DNA from: Wyeomyia smithii
Lineage: Eukaryota; Arthropoda; Insecta; Diptera; Culicidae
Direction of reading: 5' to 3'
Length of the DNA stretch: 64,000 nt
NCBI RefSeq assembly: GCF_029784165.1
Contig: NC_073696.1
Span: forward strand, 51,713,501-51,777,500
How positions within the stretch are numbered: the stretch's first letter is position 1; each line of letters opens with the position of its first letter. Shown here one piece after another: positions 34,232 through 46,838 of this stretch. The notes under the pieces are model-generated. The model ran no database searches. It worked only from the letters and a program-made list of their open reading frames with translations, and had not been told where the DNA came from. The position numbers and the translations under genes are program-made.

Positions 34232-35772
34232 TAAGGGGCTCTACTTTTCCGTACAGTATAATTTTTAGATCGATCAGCTGTTAAATGTGAATTGAGAGCC
34301 CGTACAGAAAAAGTTTTTTTTTCTCAATTACATCAATTGCCCTCATAAAACACTTTTCCAATATTTCAACAAAACCCACATTCAAATTAATTCGCTATGA
34401 TTTTGACGGTACATAGAACGAAAGACTAGCACCACGACACGCTCATGAAAGCCAGCCTCCGTGAACAAATTAGCCCACTTTACGCTTATGTGGTGTGCTT
34501 TACTTTCTATATAGTCACTTCTTATTTTGTATAATACATTTTTCTCGTCTTTATTTTCTTCAAAGAGAAGATTGTATCTTATAGCTTTTTTATGTTTAAT
34601 TTTAACGTACGTATGCAATAATAATTAAAAGGGCAGATTGCGTGGTACCGAATCAAAACAGGAGATTCGCTTCGATGGTTTTATGAAGAAAAGCGCAGGT
34701 CGTCGTCTTTAAGCAAGAGTGTTATGAATATAACTTACAAATGAGATGATGTCACGGAACGTTGTAAAACGTTTCCGTCCAGTTGTTCTTGTCTTATAAA
34801 TATAGCATCCCGTCCGTCATGCACTGGAACAATTTAGGAAAAAAAGAAGAATTTGGACCCACAAAATCCGCCGTGCTGCCGCATTTCAGCAGGAAGCTCA
34901 TTAAGGCCCGAATTATCGTTAGAAAAATTACTATAATATCCCCTAGGTGCAATTTGCTCCGCTTCCTTCCATTCGGCATAATATAGAAATTACCGCGAGC
35001 AAGTTGAACAAATTGAGTGATTATTGATTCACCATTCTATCCATGATTGCCCACCAGTGTAATGCGTCTGCGCAAACAGCAAATCAATACAGGTCGGATG
35101 TACAGACAGGTGTGTATCCTCTCTTCCATCTGGTAATCCGTATCTTTTTCTGGTTTTTTCTTTTTCTTCTCATTCAATCGCTTTTCTATTTCGTTTTAAA
35201 CTCTTCTAGAGGGCGCAACGCAAATTGTACGTTTTTCTCTATTTTTTATGTAATAAAGCTATTAGCTGTTAGCTTTCATGTATCCGCGATTTGATGCAAT
35301 ATAAACTGGTTGCACTGGATTGCAGTGGAATTACATATTCGGAGTCGGTACCTTGCTGAACATTTAGGGTGATAAGTGTTTCATGTCTTCCTTAGCAGCT
35401 CAAAACTGATGTTAAGGACACAGACATAGACATGTGGTCGATATGTGAACGTACGCGGTAGTTTTCAAACATTCTATACTATCGATTCCACTGGCGCAGC
35501 GTGGTGGGGGCGACGGGGGCGATTCGCTTCGGGTGTCACCCTTAGCGGAGTAATACACACGAGAATAATTTTCCTACGTGTCGCCTTAAGCAGGGATAAG
35601 TACATCCGCGAGAAAAATGATCAATTATCATGCGCGTTATCTTCAATCGATTGAAGGGTTTGACTTTGTTGTCACTTGGAAACGAACGTACTAACTCGAT
35701 TGATTTTGATGATGTTATCAGATGGTTTGCTGCTGCTAAGTCAACGCTTGTTGAAATCTGCTGAAACATGTA
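34232..35772. other. Unassigned spacer
   Basis: No gene or bounded repeat was recognised between the MITE and the mariner remnant. Confidence 0.35.
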
Positions 35773-36540
35773 CAGGGTGTTCAACAAGTTCGAATACAAC
35801 CTTTCATCGTTGTGTGTGTTCATCTGTGTAGTGGCATTGGTGTCAGCTTTAGCCTCATATATATGCTAACCGAATCGCATGATGTCGACTTGCTGACAAT
35901 TGTTGTTTGTTTACCGTGCCCGATAAAAAAGTACCACGACGTCGTAGTAAAGTTTTTCGCGGCACGCAGGTCAGGTGTTCGTGTTTTCTGGTGAAAAACT
36001 CTTTGTCTGCAACAGCCACACAATGTCCAAAATGCTCAGCCGGGGGCGGTTTGGGGCTGTATCCAGGCATGGAAAGCTCTCACTGGTCGAGAAACTAAAG
36101 TAAAAACGTAAAAATCAATGCGCCTGCTATGAGGCCGACGTACTGGCGAAGGTTGTGGCCCCGGGACTTCGAAACCTCTACGGGAAGAATCATTACGTTC
36201 TTCCGTAGGACGGTGCACCGGTCCACACGGCGTTCAAGCGTGGTGTCAGGAGATTTTGACTGATTTTTTCGATAAGACTTTATAGCCTCCAGCTCCCCGG
36301 ATCTTAATCCGCTGGACATTTATATATGGTCGTATATTCTGACCAAGCAAAGCGAACATAAAGTGAGCACTATGGACTAAGAAGCTCATTTCCTAGATCT
36401 TGGACAAGATGCCGATGGACCAGGTGCGTGCTGAAGCGATTCATTTGAGAAACGTCACAAGCTCGTCATACAGCACAAAGGAGAAGAGTGCTCTCAGCTA
36501 ATATGTCATAAAGCTCAAACTTGCGTAAAAGGTTGGTAGG
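35773..36540 (+). pseudogene. Mariner-like element remnant, copy 2
   Basis: It begins CAGGGTGTTCAACAAGTTCG directly after TA (35,771-35,772), a mariner-type end. Coding traces on the plus strand include a KVVAPGLRNLYGKNHYV block (about 36,140), DGAPVHTAFK (second catalytic Asp, 36,210) and SSPDLNPLDIYIW (third catalytic block, 36,291-36,329). These lie in different frames with stops. The PDLNPLD form points to the ITmD37D/E or maT branch rather than classical DD34D. No matching right terminal repeat was seen. Copy 1 at 26,040 is related. Confidence 0.7.
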
Positions 36541-36577
36541 GTAGGGAGTCTCATAGCTTACTTTTTTGATTGTTTCC

Positions 36578-36654
36578 GAATAGGTTATGTTTCAATTTAA
36601 TTCTATTACCAAACTAACTTTGGTAGTGGAATTGAATAGAAACATAACCTATTC
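36578..36654. repeat. Imperfect 36-bp hairpin
   Basis: The arms GAATAGGTTATGTTTC...CCAAA and TTTGG...GAAACATAACCTATTC pair with about five mismatches around a CTAAC loop. Confidence 0.8.
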
Positions 36655-36756
36655 TCTATTTTCAATTCCATTCTACTAAAACGCTCAAGAAGAAATTTTT
36701 CCGAACGACCGGACTGCAGCGTTATGCCTCGGGGCGTTTTACACCTGTTTACCCTT

Positions 36757-36927
36757 TAATACGACTGGCTTAATTTTGGTGTCATAGTGGAAGAAATTGA
36801 TAAGTATTCATAGTTAAACTGTCAGTCGTTTTTACATTCGACTTTTCAAGTGCATATTTTGTAAAAGGCATAGTGAGGACACCTTTCTTTGATTTGATTT
36901 GATTTGAGTTGTAGCCCCCACATTACC
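36757..36927. repeat. ~170-bp inverted repeat, right copy
   Basis: Inverted partner of 33,081-33,264. The outer end CATTACC mirrors GGTAATG of the left copy. A GATTT pentamer expansion (36,892-36,906) is unique to this copy. Confidence 0.7.
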
Positions 36928-38451
36928 TGCTCGACAAACAATGAACGGAATGAATTTTTCCCCATATCGCCTCGCCTCTACTCGAGTCCTTAACTAAATC
37001 CTTTAAGAAAGTGTCCAAAAGTTATTTACGAAAATTATGCGATTCTTAGAGTGGAAACGAGTTTTTTTTTCACCACAGCAAACATAAAATAGCGTTTTCA
37101 CGGGTGACGCATTAACTATTACCGAGTCTTGTGCCTTTTGAAAATTAATAGTGGTGGCTTGAAATCAACCGTTTGTGGCTGTAACGCAGTTTCACCTTAA
37201 CTCGAACCGAGAATTTAGGCAGCTATCAAAACCGAAAACGCTTTTGCTGGACATTTGGTAGCACAGTATTTTATTTTGCTAATTTCGTCTCCAAATTAAT
37301 AGTTTCCTAACAACTTTTGTTTGAAAAAGTTTCTATGTATTTTATTGCACTTCTTTAAAAAGGGCGAAATAGTGATTAAAGTAATTGAAGTGATATGAGG
37401 AGTTCATTTTTGACGTATACAAGAGTTTCAGTTTCTTTTTATTAGATTCTCGATGTTTTGGCATCAATTGTGCTCAACAACACACTCACAGGAAGTAAAA
37501 CTCTTAATAGTCACGTAATCGGCAGTCCGCGCTGCACAGCATTGCTGAACAAGTCTGGACATGTTAGTGATTCTGTATGGTCTGTTCCGTTCACCTTCAG
37601 CCGTTTGGCCACTACTAATAATTGTGCGTGTGCCTGTAACGCGTGTGTAAGATCGTTATAACAAGTAAAATAACAAGAGAATTAGAATCATTGCAATCCA
37701 AAATAACTATTGAGCAAAATCGCGCCATAAAATCTGGAAATTCGCAAAAATTGAATCATCGATCATTTTTGATTTGAATGAAACTTTTCACACGTATTTG
37801 GCTTAGTGAAATGAGTTATTTTTTTTTAAAGAGCGTATATGTTTAGACATGGGCTTTCATTTTGAAGCATTTTGAGCATTGTAGCTCAGAAACCGTTGGT
37901 TGCACAAAAAAAAACAAACAATTATATAGGTACCGTAAAATAAATTTTTGATTTAAAAAAAAAATCAACACTAAATTATAATTAAATAAAAATAATTATA
38001 TTTTTTAATTTTTTTATGAAACTTATAGTTTTTGATAAAAAATTGTATTGAAGATTAAAAAAAAATTTACCGGTTTGAATATATTATAAATAGTTTGAAT
38101 ATATTATAAATATATTTAACTATTATCGGTTACAAGATAATTTTATCTCATCTAGACATTTTTTTCTGGGGTGCAACCCAAAATTTTCTGCTCTGGGTAT
38201 CATTCCGATTTACGCATGACACCAAAAATGTGCAGATATTTTAGGAAAGTCTGCGCTAATATAAGGAGACTCTGATAAAAATCTGCAGAAACTATGGAAA
38301 AACTGCAAACATCTGCGAGTTAATAAAAAGATGCACAAATTTACCGAAAGAAACTGTAAAAATGTAGAACAAAAAAAAATACCGATGGCAGTCTAGAATC
38401 AAACAAAAATAATTAAATTACTTACAAAAAATGTGATCGACTCGTACATCC
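36928..38451. other. Unassigned AT-rich spacer
   Basis: No gene is seen. A 20-bp tandem pair GTTTGAATATATTATAAATA occurs at about 38,073-38,112. The last 8 bp (GTACATCC) are the target duplication of the next element. Confidence 0.4.
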
Positions 38452-39109
38452 TATAGTCACTGTATACTTTACTAGTCTGGCGGACTGGATTTCGGGAACC
38501 AGTGTGAACTGTCAAAACGGGAACCAGTCGATAGTGCGTCAATTTTCGCATTTGGAGTACTGTAATCGTGCCGTAAAAAGATACAGAATAAATTAGACTC
38601 AATAATTGAATGATATCACAATAATGTTAAATTTATACATGTGAGAAAGTCACAAGGAATATTTTCTTTCGTCGCATCAATAACGTGCTCTTTTTATAAT
38701 TAATTGTTTATTGATAACATTATACTGCCATAGATTTGCTGTCCTGTCGCTTTTCACGCTGTACTATTGTACGGGAAATGCTCAATCGAAACAAAATGAT
38801 TTTTTTTATAATTTTCTCTTTCAACGAATAAATGAATTATCAGGTAACTCACAAAATGTTAGCCATTTCCTTCTAATCTCCGCATTCTTTGGAAACCGGA
38901 GTAAACTTGTTTGCTTCTTTATCCTTCGCCAATTGCTGTTACATTTGTTATAAACGCACTTCATTTTCACATCAAATGTTTACTTTCAAAGATGTCATAT
39001 GCAACATGAATTATATCCAGTGGTGTCAGGATTTTAATGTGAAAAAGTGGGTTGCCAGTTAGTTGCATGGTTCCCCACTCCGCCAGACTAGTAAAATACA
39101 GTGACTATA
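38452..39109. mobile_element. 658-bp TIR element with perfect 8-bp target duplication
   Basis: The ends TATAGTCACTGTATACTTTA and inverse TATAGTCACTGTATTTTACT continue into CTAGTCTGGCGGA on both sides. They are flanked by identical GTACATCC (38,444-38,451; 39,110-39,117). An 8-bp duplication fits hAT or P-type elements. The interior open frame (38,711-38,953) has no recognisable domain, so I treat the element as non-autonomous. Confidence 0.85.
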
Positions 39110-39295
39110 GTACATCCTGCTTCAGTAATCATAAACATTTTCAATATTTTTAATAGATTATCCCTACACACAACAACAATTAAAACAAATCAGCAGCACC
39201 AGTTGAAAATATTCGCGTCCTGCACGTATGAGAAAAATGACCGCCAGATTTTCTATTGTCAGTTTTACAGATTGTGAAAATATTATACAGATCCC

Positions 39296-39895
<600 letters not shown>

Positions 39896-40675
39896 TATAA
39901 ACTGAGCATATATTTCGCAAAAATTTAAGAAATTATTGTAAAACTTACAGATATTTTAGACCTGTCGTCTATTTTTTCGCAGGAACCGATGGATTTTTGT
40001 AGAAAAATTACCGAGCGACTTTTTTTGATCAAGTCTATAGTTCGACAACCTCCATTATTGTCAAATCTATCCGGCATTATCGCTCGTGGAAAGCATGATA
40101 CAAATTTTAGTGAGAACGAATAATGGCAACTTCACCCTGGCTACAACAAACCTTATAAGCAACTACAAGAACTTTTAAGCTTTTCTCCATTTGCTATGCT
40201 CCGTGTGGTGCTTTTACAATAAAGCTCACAGAAAGAAGCACTCAATACAGCATACGATTCGGAGCTTTTCCGATAGACTCCAAGAGAAGCATATATTCGC
40301 GTTGACGGTGTTGCTGATATTTGTTTGGTTTTTGCATGCGAAAAAGAAGGAAGGAAATATTTTTGCTTTTGTCATCACGCACATTTTGACAATTGCATAT
40401 GAGAGTTCACGTAGGTGCGAACAGCCTTCGAAATCTTTTTCAACGCGAATAACCCGAATACACGTTGCTTTTCATGACACCTCCAGGCGCTTACCACCCA
40501 GCACCCTTCAGAATTCTTGTTGTTTTCGTTCGGATCACTACTGTCATTACTGTCATTTTCGAGTGGACTTTCGAAATGCCAACTTGACAGCGACGGTGTT
40601 TTCGAAAAATGCCAAACAACAACAACTCAAAACATGGGTGGCGGGCGGCACGACCAGATGTTGCGGATAGTTCCA
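39896..40675. other. Unassigned spacer
   Basis: No supported gene. A 159-codon open frame (40,191-40,670, plus strand) has no motif, and its codons match background composition. It ends directly at the next element's target duplication. Confidence 0.4.
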
Positions 40676-41311
40676 CCCAAGTATGATGACAGTTCTACAA
40701 GGTATGCTACATTTTTGTCTATCCACGCACACAAACAAATCTCGTTATGAAAAATTTCGCTTTTTGTATGGAATTCAGAACATTTTTGGAAATTTCTCGT
40801 TTTATGTTGTTTTATATCTGATTTTTTTGGTTGAAGAGTGAATCTCCAGTTGAAACACACTAGAAATTGATATTAATTTAGATTTAGTGTGAAAAATTGC
40901 GACAATATGTCGAAATAAAATATATAAAAATGCTATATTTCTAATACTTGGAGCATAATCTTAGTCATTGTCATAGCTCATGACTTTTGTTACTGTATGA
41001 AACACAAGCGACTTAATTTAGAAACGCTATTAGACTACAATAAAAAAACGAAAAGTGCAAAAAGGTTACCGGCAAATTGATGAAAAACAGCATATTTTAC
41101 CTAAACCGCAGCATGTTTATGTATTCCCCACAACTAAAACATGTTTCAACATCATTTCTATAACTTTTCAGGAAAGTATGTTTTATAAGTTTAGTATAAA
41201 ATGCAAAACCATTTCAAATTTCATACAAAATTGGAAAAAGTTCATAACGATCACTAATACTAATGCATCAACGTGAATAGCATACATTGTAGAACTGCCA
41301 TCATACTTGGG
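40676..41311. mobile_element. 636-bp TIR element with 5-bp target duplication
   Basis: The inverted ends CCCAAGTATGATGACAGTTC and CCCAAGTATGATGGCAGTTC continue into TACAAKGTATGCTA (about 34 bp with 2 mismatches). Both sides have TTCCA (40,671-40,675 and 41,312-41,316). The superfamily is not assigned. It is non-coding, AT-rich inside, and about 0.4 kb upstream of the presumed hydrolase promoter. Confidence 0.75.
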
Positions 41312-41380
41312 TTCCACAGCGCGTTTGAATCACTAGGGCAAGGGTTGGTGACGGTGACAACGAAACCGATTTCGACGATC

Positions 41381-41700
41381 CAGCGTTGCCAGGTCATTTT
41401 TTCAAAAATCTGGAAAAGGCAAAATAAAAATCTGGAAGAAATCTGGCAGTCATTTCGTGGGGTGAAAGGTTAATTTTTCGAATAAAAGTCTTGGGGTACG
41501 CAAAATTTGAGGTGACAAAATTGCAAAATTTCGCGCCAAAATTGAAGTGATGACCTTTTTGCGGAACAGAGAAAATAAAATCTGGATATAATCTGGATCA
41601 TCCATGAAAAATCTGGATAATTGGACATCAAAGCTGTCTACCTGGATACATGTTCAAAAATCTGGATAATCCAGCAAAATCTGGATACCTGGCAACGCTG
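41381..41700. mobile_element. MITE with CAGCGTTGCCAGGT ends
   Basis: A 320-bp element with exact 14-bp inverted ends. The body repeats AAATCTGGAT-type words at least five times (41,400-41,690). No clear target duplication was seen. It ends about 40 bp before the candidate initiator at 41,738, so it may contribute promoter sequence to the hydrolase gene. Confidence 0.65.
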
Positions 41701-41737
41701 CCTGTGATACAGTTCAGCAAGCGGTCGTCGTTGTGTG

Positions 41738-41772
41738 TCAGTCTAATGGTGCGTTTCCGAAGTAGTACACAT
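41738..41772 (+). promoter_or_regulatory. Candidate initiator/DPE core promoter of the hydrolase gene
   Basis: TCAGTC (41,738-41,743) matches the insect initiator TCAKTY. At +28 to +33 from its A, ACACAT matches 5 of 6 DPE positions (RGWYVT). There is no TATA box. This would give a 5' UTR of about 430 nt if unspliced. Other start sites are possible. Confidence 0.35.
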
Positions 41773-42170
41773 ATGGTGTGATTTGCTAGTGGTTTCGGAA
41801 AACGGCACACGCCAATTTGCCTTCCAGCAGTGAATCGCACTGTCGGACTGTGAAGACACTGCCGCTCACAGCCGCTTGAAAGTTTTTCTTTATCAGACAG
41901 CTGAGTTTGAGTATTTAACCTTCATTTCCATTGTTTACTGTGATATTGGTGTTTGGATTATACGCCCACCCACGGTTGTAGCAGTTCAGTATAATTGTAG
42001 AAGAAAAGATGTGCTGTTCCTGAATCAATACAGAAGTTCGAATCGCTGTAAAGGAAATCATGTCAAAGTAGCGAGAAAACTAAGCTGTGTGAAAATAAAT
42101 TTCCCTTTTACATTCCTTTGGACTGGAATCGATCATCTGGGACGGAGCCTCCGGGGCAATCTGTCGAACA

Positions 42171-42325
42171 ATGTCGCCCGCATTCCTGGCGGTGATAGCC
42201 GTCATCTTGTGCATATTATTCCGCATCCTGAACGTTAACAGTCAACCACAGATTCCGCATCTGCTCTGCCGTGATGGCCAGTTCATGGAATGTTTCAACA
42301 AAATCGCTCCGATGTTGCGAGAACC
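42171..42325 (+). CDS. ABHD2-type hydrolase, exon 1 (N-terminal membrane anchor)
   Basis: The ATG at 42,171 has A at -3. It opens MSPAFLAVIAVILCILFRIL, a hydrophobic segment (about residues 4-20) expected to act as a single-pass anchor as in ABHD2 proteins. It continues NVNSQPQIPHLLCRDGQF and FNKIAPMLREP. The exon has 51 codons plus 2 nt and ends at GAACC before GTAAGT. Joined to exon 2 it forms an unbroken Pro-Tyr-Ile-Pro codon run, confirming phase. Known biology: ABHD2 is a serine hydrolase (lipase) of membranes; Drosophila has one orthologue group, Hydr2. The exact substrate in this insect is unknown. The start is chosen by Kozak context, anchor and splice phase. Confidence 0.85.
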
Positions 42326-45242
42326 GTAAGTATATTTCTGTTTTTTATTACAGCGAAAAATATCGGATTTAAATGCATGAAACGCATACCATTGCTCAAA
42401 TAAGGAACCTCGCTTGCAAACAAATGAAAAGAATACTAATACGGGAAATCTTAAGGGGAATGAAATGCGGCTATGTACATTAGCAGTTAAACACGAAAAC
42501 GAAATATTAATAGAACAACTCCACTGGCAATGGAAACACTGAAAGGGAGCTTCCGTTCTTTTCCATATTCTATATTTATATCCATACACTGTTTTCGCCA
42601 TACATCAGTTTGTTGGCCTTGCACATCTACTGACCAAAAACAAACAATCCGCAACGAAAGAACAAGAGAATGAGGTAGGCAATCGAATGGAATTTTGCGA
42701 TGATATGATAGCAAGCAGCCAAACTAGCTTAGTAATTGCTAACGAAATCGTTGCAAAAACTGAATGAAATCTGTTGTTTCTTTTGGATTTCAAGAATGAA
42801 ATGATATAAATCTATTTGATATATGTCTGTTAGAATCGAAGAATGATAAACGCATACCTCCCCACATTGAGGCAGCCCCAAGTCAACTACTTCAAGCTGG
42901 TATTTTCCTGTTCTTACGTATTTCGTCCGGTAAACCGCACCTTGCCTAAACCGACTCTATTATGAAAGCCGATAGTAGTTGGTAAACTTCACTAACCGCA
43001 GCGGATGTTCGGTAGGTGAGTGGTGCATAGCCAAATGGTTACGCCAATGGTAAAGATGAATCATCTAGGTACGTAGATTTTTACTGGCTTGCAGTGTGCA
43101 GCTACCATACTAACAATACATTTGTTCGGTAAACAAAAAAACTTTCTTAGTCAAGTGCGAGGTGATGCCGTATTTTCCGTCAATAGAGGGTATTTTTGTA
43201 ACTCACAGTAACGTGCTCGAGGTGCGCTGTGTACATAGCACTGGAATATTCCGATCGCTTTGGTATTTAGTCCAAGTTCGCTTGAACAAAGCATTCTTAC
43301 ACTTTGGAAAAGTAATATTACCCCTTATTTCTTTCTGATGGGAATTAGTTCCTCGAAAGAAAGGCGGAATTCAACACCTAAATAACATAGATTTTCTTAA
43401 TTTGGTCTATGCAAACAGACTTCTCGTTTTACTATCACACACTATTTTATTACAAAAATCGACTTGAGATTGCCGAAGAAAAATACGCAGACCAATTACA
43501 AATACTCGCCCCCATATAATATTGATGTAGCATTTCTGTGACAATTTTTACCGCGTGATTACTCGTACTCAACTATTCAACTGATCTAATATTGATTTAA
43601 CATAATGACTCGTCCCACACATAACTGCTACTGCATGTGCCCCTTATTATCGTGCTTTAACTGGTGTTATCCAGTCTGATTCTCAGGCGCTTCCCCTCAA
43701 ATAATAAACATCCACCATTCCCCTCAAGTGTAGCAGGAAGTATCACGCGACGCCGAGGAAAACACACAAGGAATAGGACATTTTTACGACGGCGTCAGAT
43801 CACATAGTTAATAAAATCAGTCAGTAGGAAATGAAATTAATTGCAGGAAAAATCTTTATCTGCTGGAAACTTGTTGCTGCGTTCAATAAAGTTCATTTTT
43901 TAAGGATGAAAGCATCGCTCTAATGAAACGACATTTGATCAAGAATATGATTGGATAAGATATATATCTGCTGCGAAGAATAGATAAAACACTGCATAAC
44001 TCTGAAGACCTAGTATGTTTGTGCTTCTTATATTCTTTCTCACCTTGGTAAAAAAAAACATTTGAAAGAAACTAATTTGTTGTTTCTACCAGAATTTTTT
44101 ACCCTTTGTCAAAGCATAACTAACAAAGGCAAAAGCTAAATTCCTAATTTTTTTTCTTGAATATTGTACCAACCACAAATCAAGTATCAATTTGCTCCAC
44201 CGAATCTGCCAGTGTTGCTTCCGATTACCGAACGGACAATGTCGCCTAATCAAATAGAGCCATTAATCATCCGTTATAGTGTCCGATAAAAGGAGCAAAT
44301 CAGGAGAAAAAAAGAGAGTCAAACCGTTCCACGCCAAAGTTTATTGACACAATGCCACACCGTTGGTGAAATTATGTAGAAAAGAAATAAAATACGACAG
44401 GCTGGACATAAGGAAGACCTTTACCACATAATCATCATCATTATCGCTATGAATCCTGGCTGTCAATCGAAGGCCGTTTCCTTATCATAAATCCGGTTGG
44501 CTTTCGTTTGACTTGCTTCATTCGTGATTTTTTGTGTACTTTATAAATTGTGAAGCCGAACCACTTTCTTCGTTTGCTTTCCATATTGATAAATGAGTTT
44601 GTTAATTGAATATCAACATAATTGCAATCGTTAATGGAATTTATTGGCTAGCAAAAATTGATTGAATTATAAAAGAACGATGCCAAAGTCCGCCACCAAT
44701 TGGTGCGATGTCGGAGATGATTGTGCAACTTTAAAGCTCTGATGGCTTAAATGTCGGTAACCTTTATGTTTTTGTTTTGATTTCACCGCATGTGTTCGCT
44801 AGTGAGCACACATGTAACTGGGGCAGTGAAAGATACTCTATCATCGTAGCGGCGTAACATTTTGCTGATCCGTTCATCGGGCTTTAATTCACTTGCTGAC
44901 TTGAGATTACTGTTGTAATGATAATTGTGATTTCAGCTGTGGGTATGTTCGTTTTTTCCCAACCAAATTGCAAATTTTCGTCAACTTCTAAATTTTTTAA
45001 AAATATTATTGAAACATTTTATACAAAGCAAAGCTTTGCAATGATGTGTACATTTTGTAAATGTAAACTACAACCCGCACATCTCTAGTGTGGACTTTAA
45101 TTAGAGAAATTCATTGCATTACATCACATTGCCAACTCATTTCTGTTGCCATCATGCGTCAAAGTTAAATACCATTATCGGTGCATTTTGTTATACACTG
45201 TGGAGTAAGTGGGTCAAAATTATGTAACATTACTCTCCAATG
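42326..45242 (+). other. Intron 1 of the hydrolase gene, proximal part
   Basis: The donor is GTAAGT at 42,326; the intron runs to TTTTGCAG at 56,329 (14,004 bp). In this first 2.9 kb no repeat or gene was recognised. Its lack of mobile-element structure contrasts with the rest of the intron, so it could hold regulatory sequence. Confidence 0.6.
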
Positions 45243-46314
45243 CACAATGGTCCAGAAACCAAATTTAGGAGGAAATTTGGGTCTAGAGCTCTATAGCAAT
45301 GTTTTAGAGAAAAACTTCCTTCTACAAAGTTGTTACATATGATAATGCGCTTATTGAAAAATTATCAAAAATTAGGGTGACCAAAATTTTCGAAGCAATC
45401 AACTATCTAACTTTTTTATATTTGAAGATAGAAGAAAAACTTGTTCTTCAATGTTATAGCTCCAATAATTTTAAGTAACTTTGTAAAAAAATGTTTTTTT
45501 CTATCTTTGAAAACAACCGATTTATATTGAAAAAACACATTTTGCGCTCTAATTTAATTTAATTTAAAAAAAATTCATAACTTTTGAACCAGTTGATCGA
45601 TTTTCGATCTTTTTGGGTCAAATTAAAGGTAATTACGTCTAGTTATAAGAAAAAATACCAAAACATAAATCTGGGTGCTTTTATATGCATAATGTATAAA
45701 ATTATTGAAATTTTCGTCATGTTTTTAAATTGAATTTACTCAAATTTAAAAAATAACATATCTCTATAAGTTCCTCCATTTATAGAGTCAAGTGTGCCCT
45801 TCAAAATGAGACCAAGAGATATTTTTTATGTTTGCCCCAAAATGATTGACATACAAATGAAAAAATGCATGTTTTTTGATGAAAAACATCAATAACTTTG
45901 AGTAGAATAGAGATATTGGCGATATCAGAATTGCAAATTGCTTCTCTTAAAAGCTTTAAAAGTCGTTCAAAGGCAGTTTAAGGGTGAAACTTGAAATAAA
46001 GAAGTTAAAGCGCAAAATGTGTTTTTTCAATATAAATCGGTTGTTTTCAAAGGTAGAAAAAAACTTTTTTTTACAAAGTTACTTAAAATTATTGGAGCTA
46101 TAACATTGTAGAACAAGTTTTTCTTCTATCTTCAAAGATAAAAAAGTTAGATAGTTGATTGCTTCGAAAATTTTGGTCACCCTAATTTTTGATAATTTTT
46201 CAATAAGCGCATTATCATATGTAACAACTTTGTAGAAGAAAGTTTTTCTCTAAAACATTGCTATAGAGCTCTAGACCCAAATTTCCCCCTAAATTTGGTT
46301 TCTGGACCATTGTG
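45243..46314. mobile_element. Transib-like non-autonomous element with ~313-bp inverted arms
   Basis: Both ends start CACAATGGTCCAGAAACC, and the arms 45,243-45,555 and 46,002-46,314 are highly similar inverted copies. Flanks are CAATG (45,238-45,242) and CAACG (46,315-46,319), a 5-bp duplication with one mismatch. Family knowledge: Transib elements have 5-bp duplications and a terminal heptamer CACWATG, relatives of the RAG recombination signal. Here the heptamer is CACAATG. The AAAAAAATC-type nonamer at 23-bp spacing is not evident. The 450-bp middle has no transposase. A solo arm lies at 50,456. Confidence 0.75.
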
Positions 46315-46526
46315 CAACGTCATTCTCATACCATTTTTATGTTTGATATTAAAATAATAAACCTCATTCATGTTCGAGGAAAAAATAACTATAAAAATAA
46401 CAATTACGTTCGAATTCTCATCTGTGTTATTGGATCAACGTAGCTTAGCGCAAATTGATTCGCCATCAACAGGCAGAACGGTTTTCTAAGCGCGTCATAC
46501 ACTTACAGTTTATGGCAAGGTAAAAT

Positions 46527-46831
46527 CACAGACTAACAGACGTAACACTGGAGCCTAGCGCCATCGCCACATAAAACGATCATTTCAAATTTCCAATCGA
46601 ATTAAAGTCATCGCGCGATAACACCGTCTGGGGCGCTGTCATGCAACATCATACATATTTTGTGGTTCCCAACTTGACACATGCACGTACGCTAGCGCTG
46701 GTGTCGGAAAATAAGACGCAGCGCGAACACGGCAGTAGATGGTGCTTATGTTACTAACGTAAAGTACTGTTATTATCCGAACGATGATTATATTGAAAAT
46801 TCGTTTGAAGTGTTATGTCTGTTAGTCTGTG
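46527..46831. mobile_element. MITE with CACAGACTAACAGAC ends and 7-bp duplication
   Basis: The 305-bp element has ends CACAGACTAACAGACGTAAC and inverse CACAGACTAACAGACATAAC (more than 20 bp, 1 mismatch). Both sides have GTAAAAT (46,520-46,526; 46,832-46,838). The interior is GC-richer than its surroundings and non-coding. The superfamily is unclear because 7 bp is unusual; an 8-bp duplication with one mutated base is possible. Confidence 0.8.
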
Positions 46832-46838
46832 GTAAAAT

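Noticed and set aside
40191..40670. 159-codon open frame on the plus strand
   Set aside because: No domain, no conserved pattern, no splice or UTR context; it ends at a mobile-element boundary.
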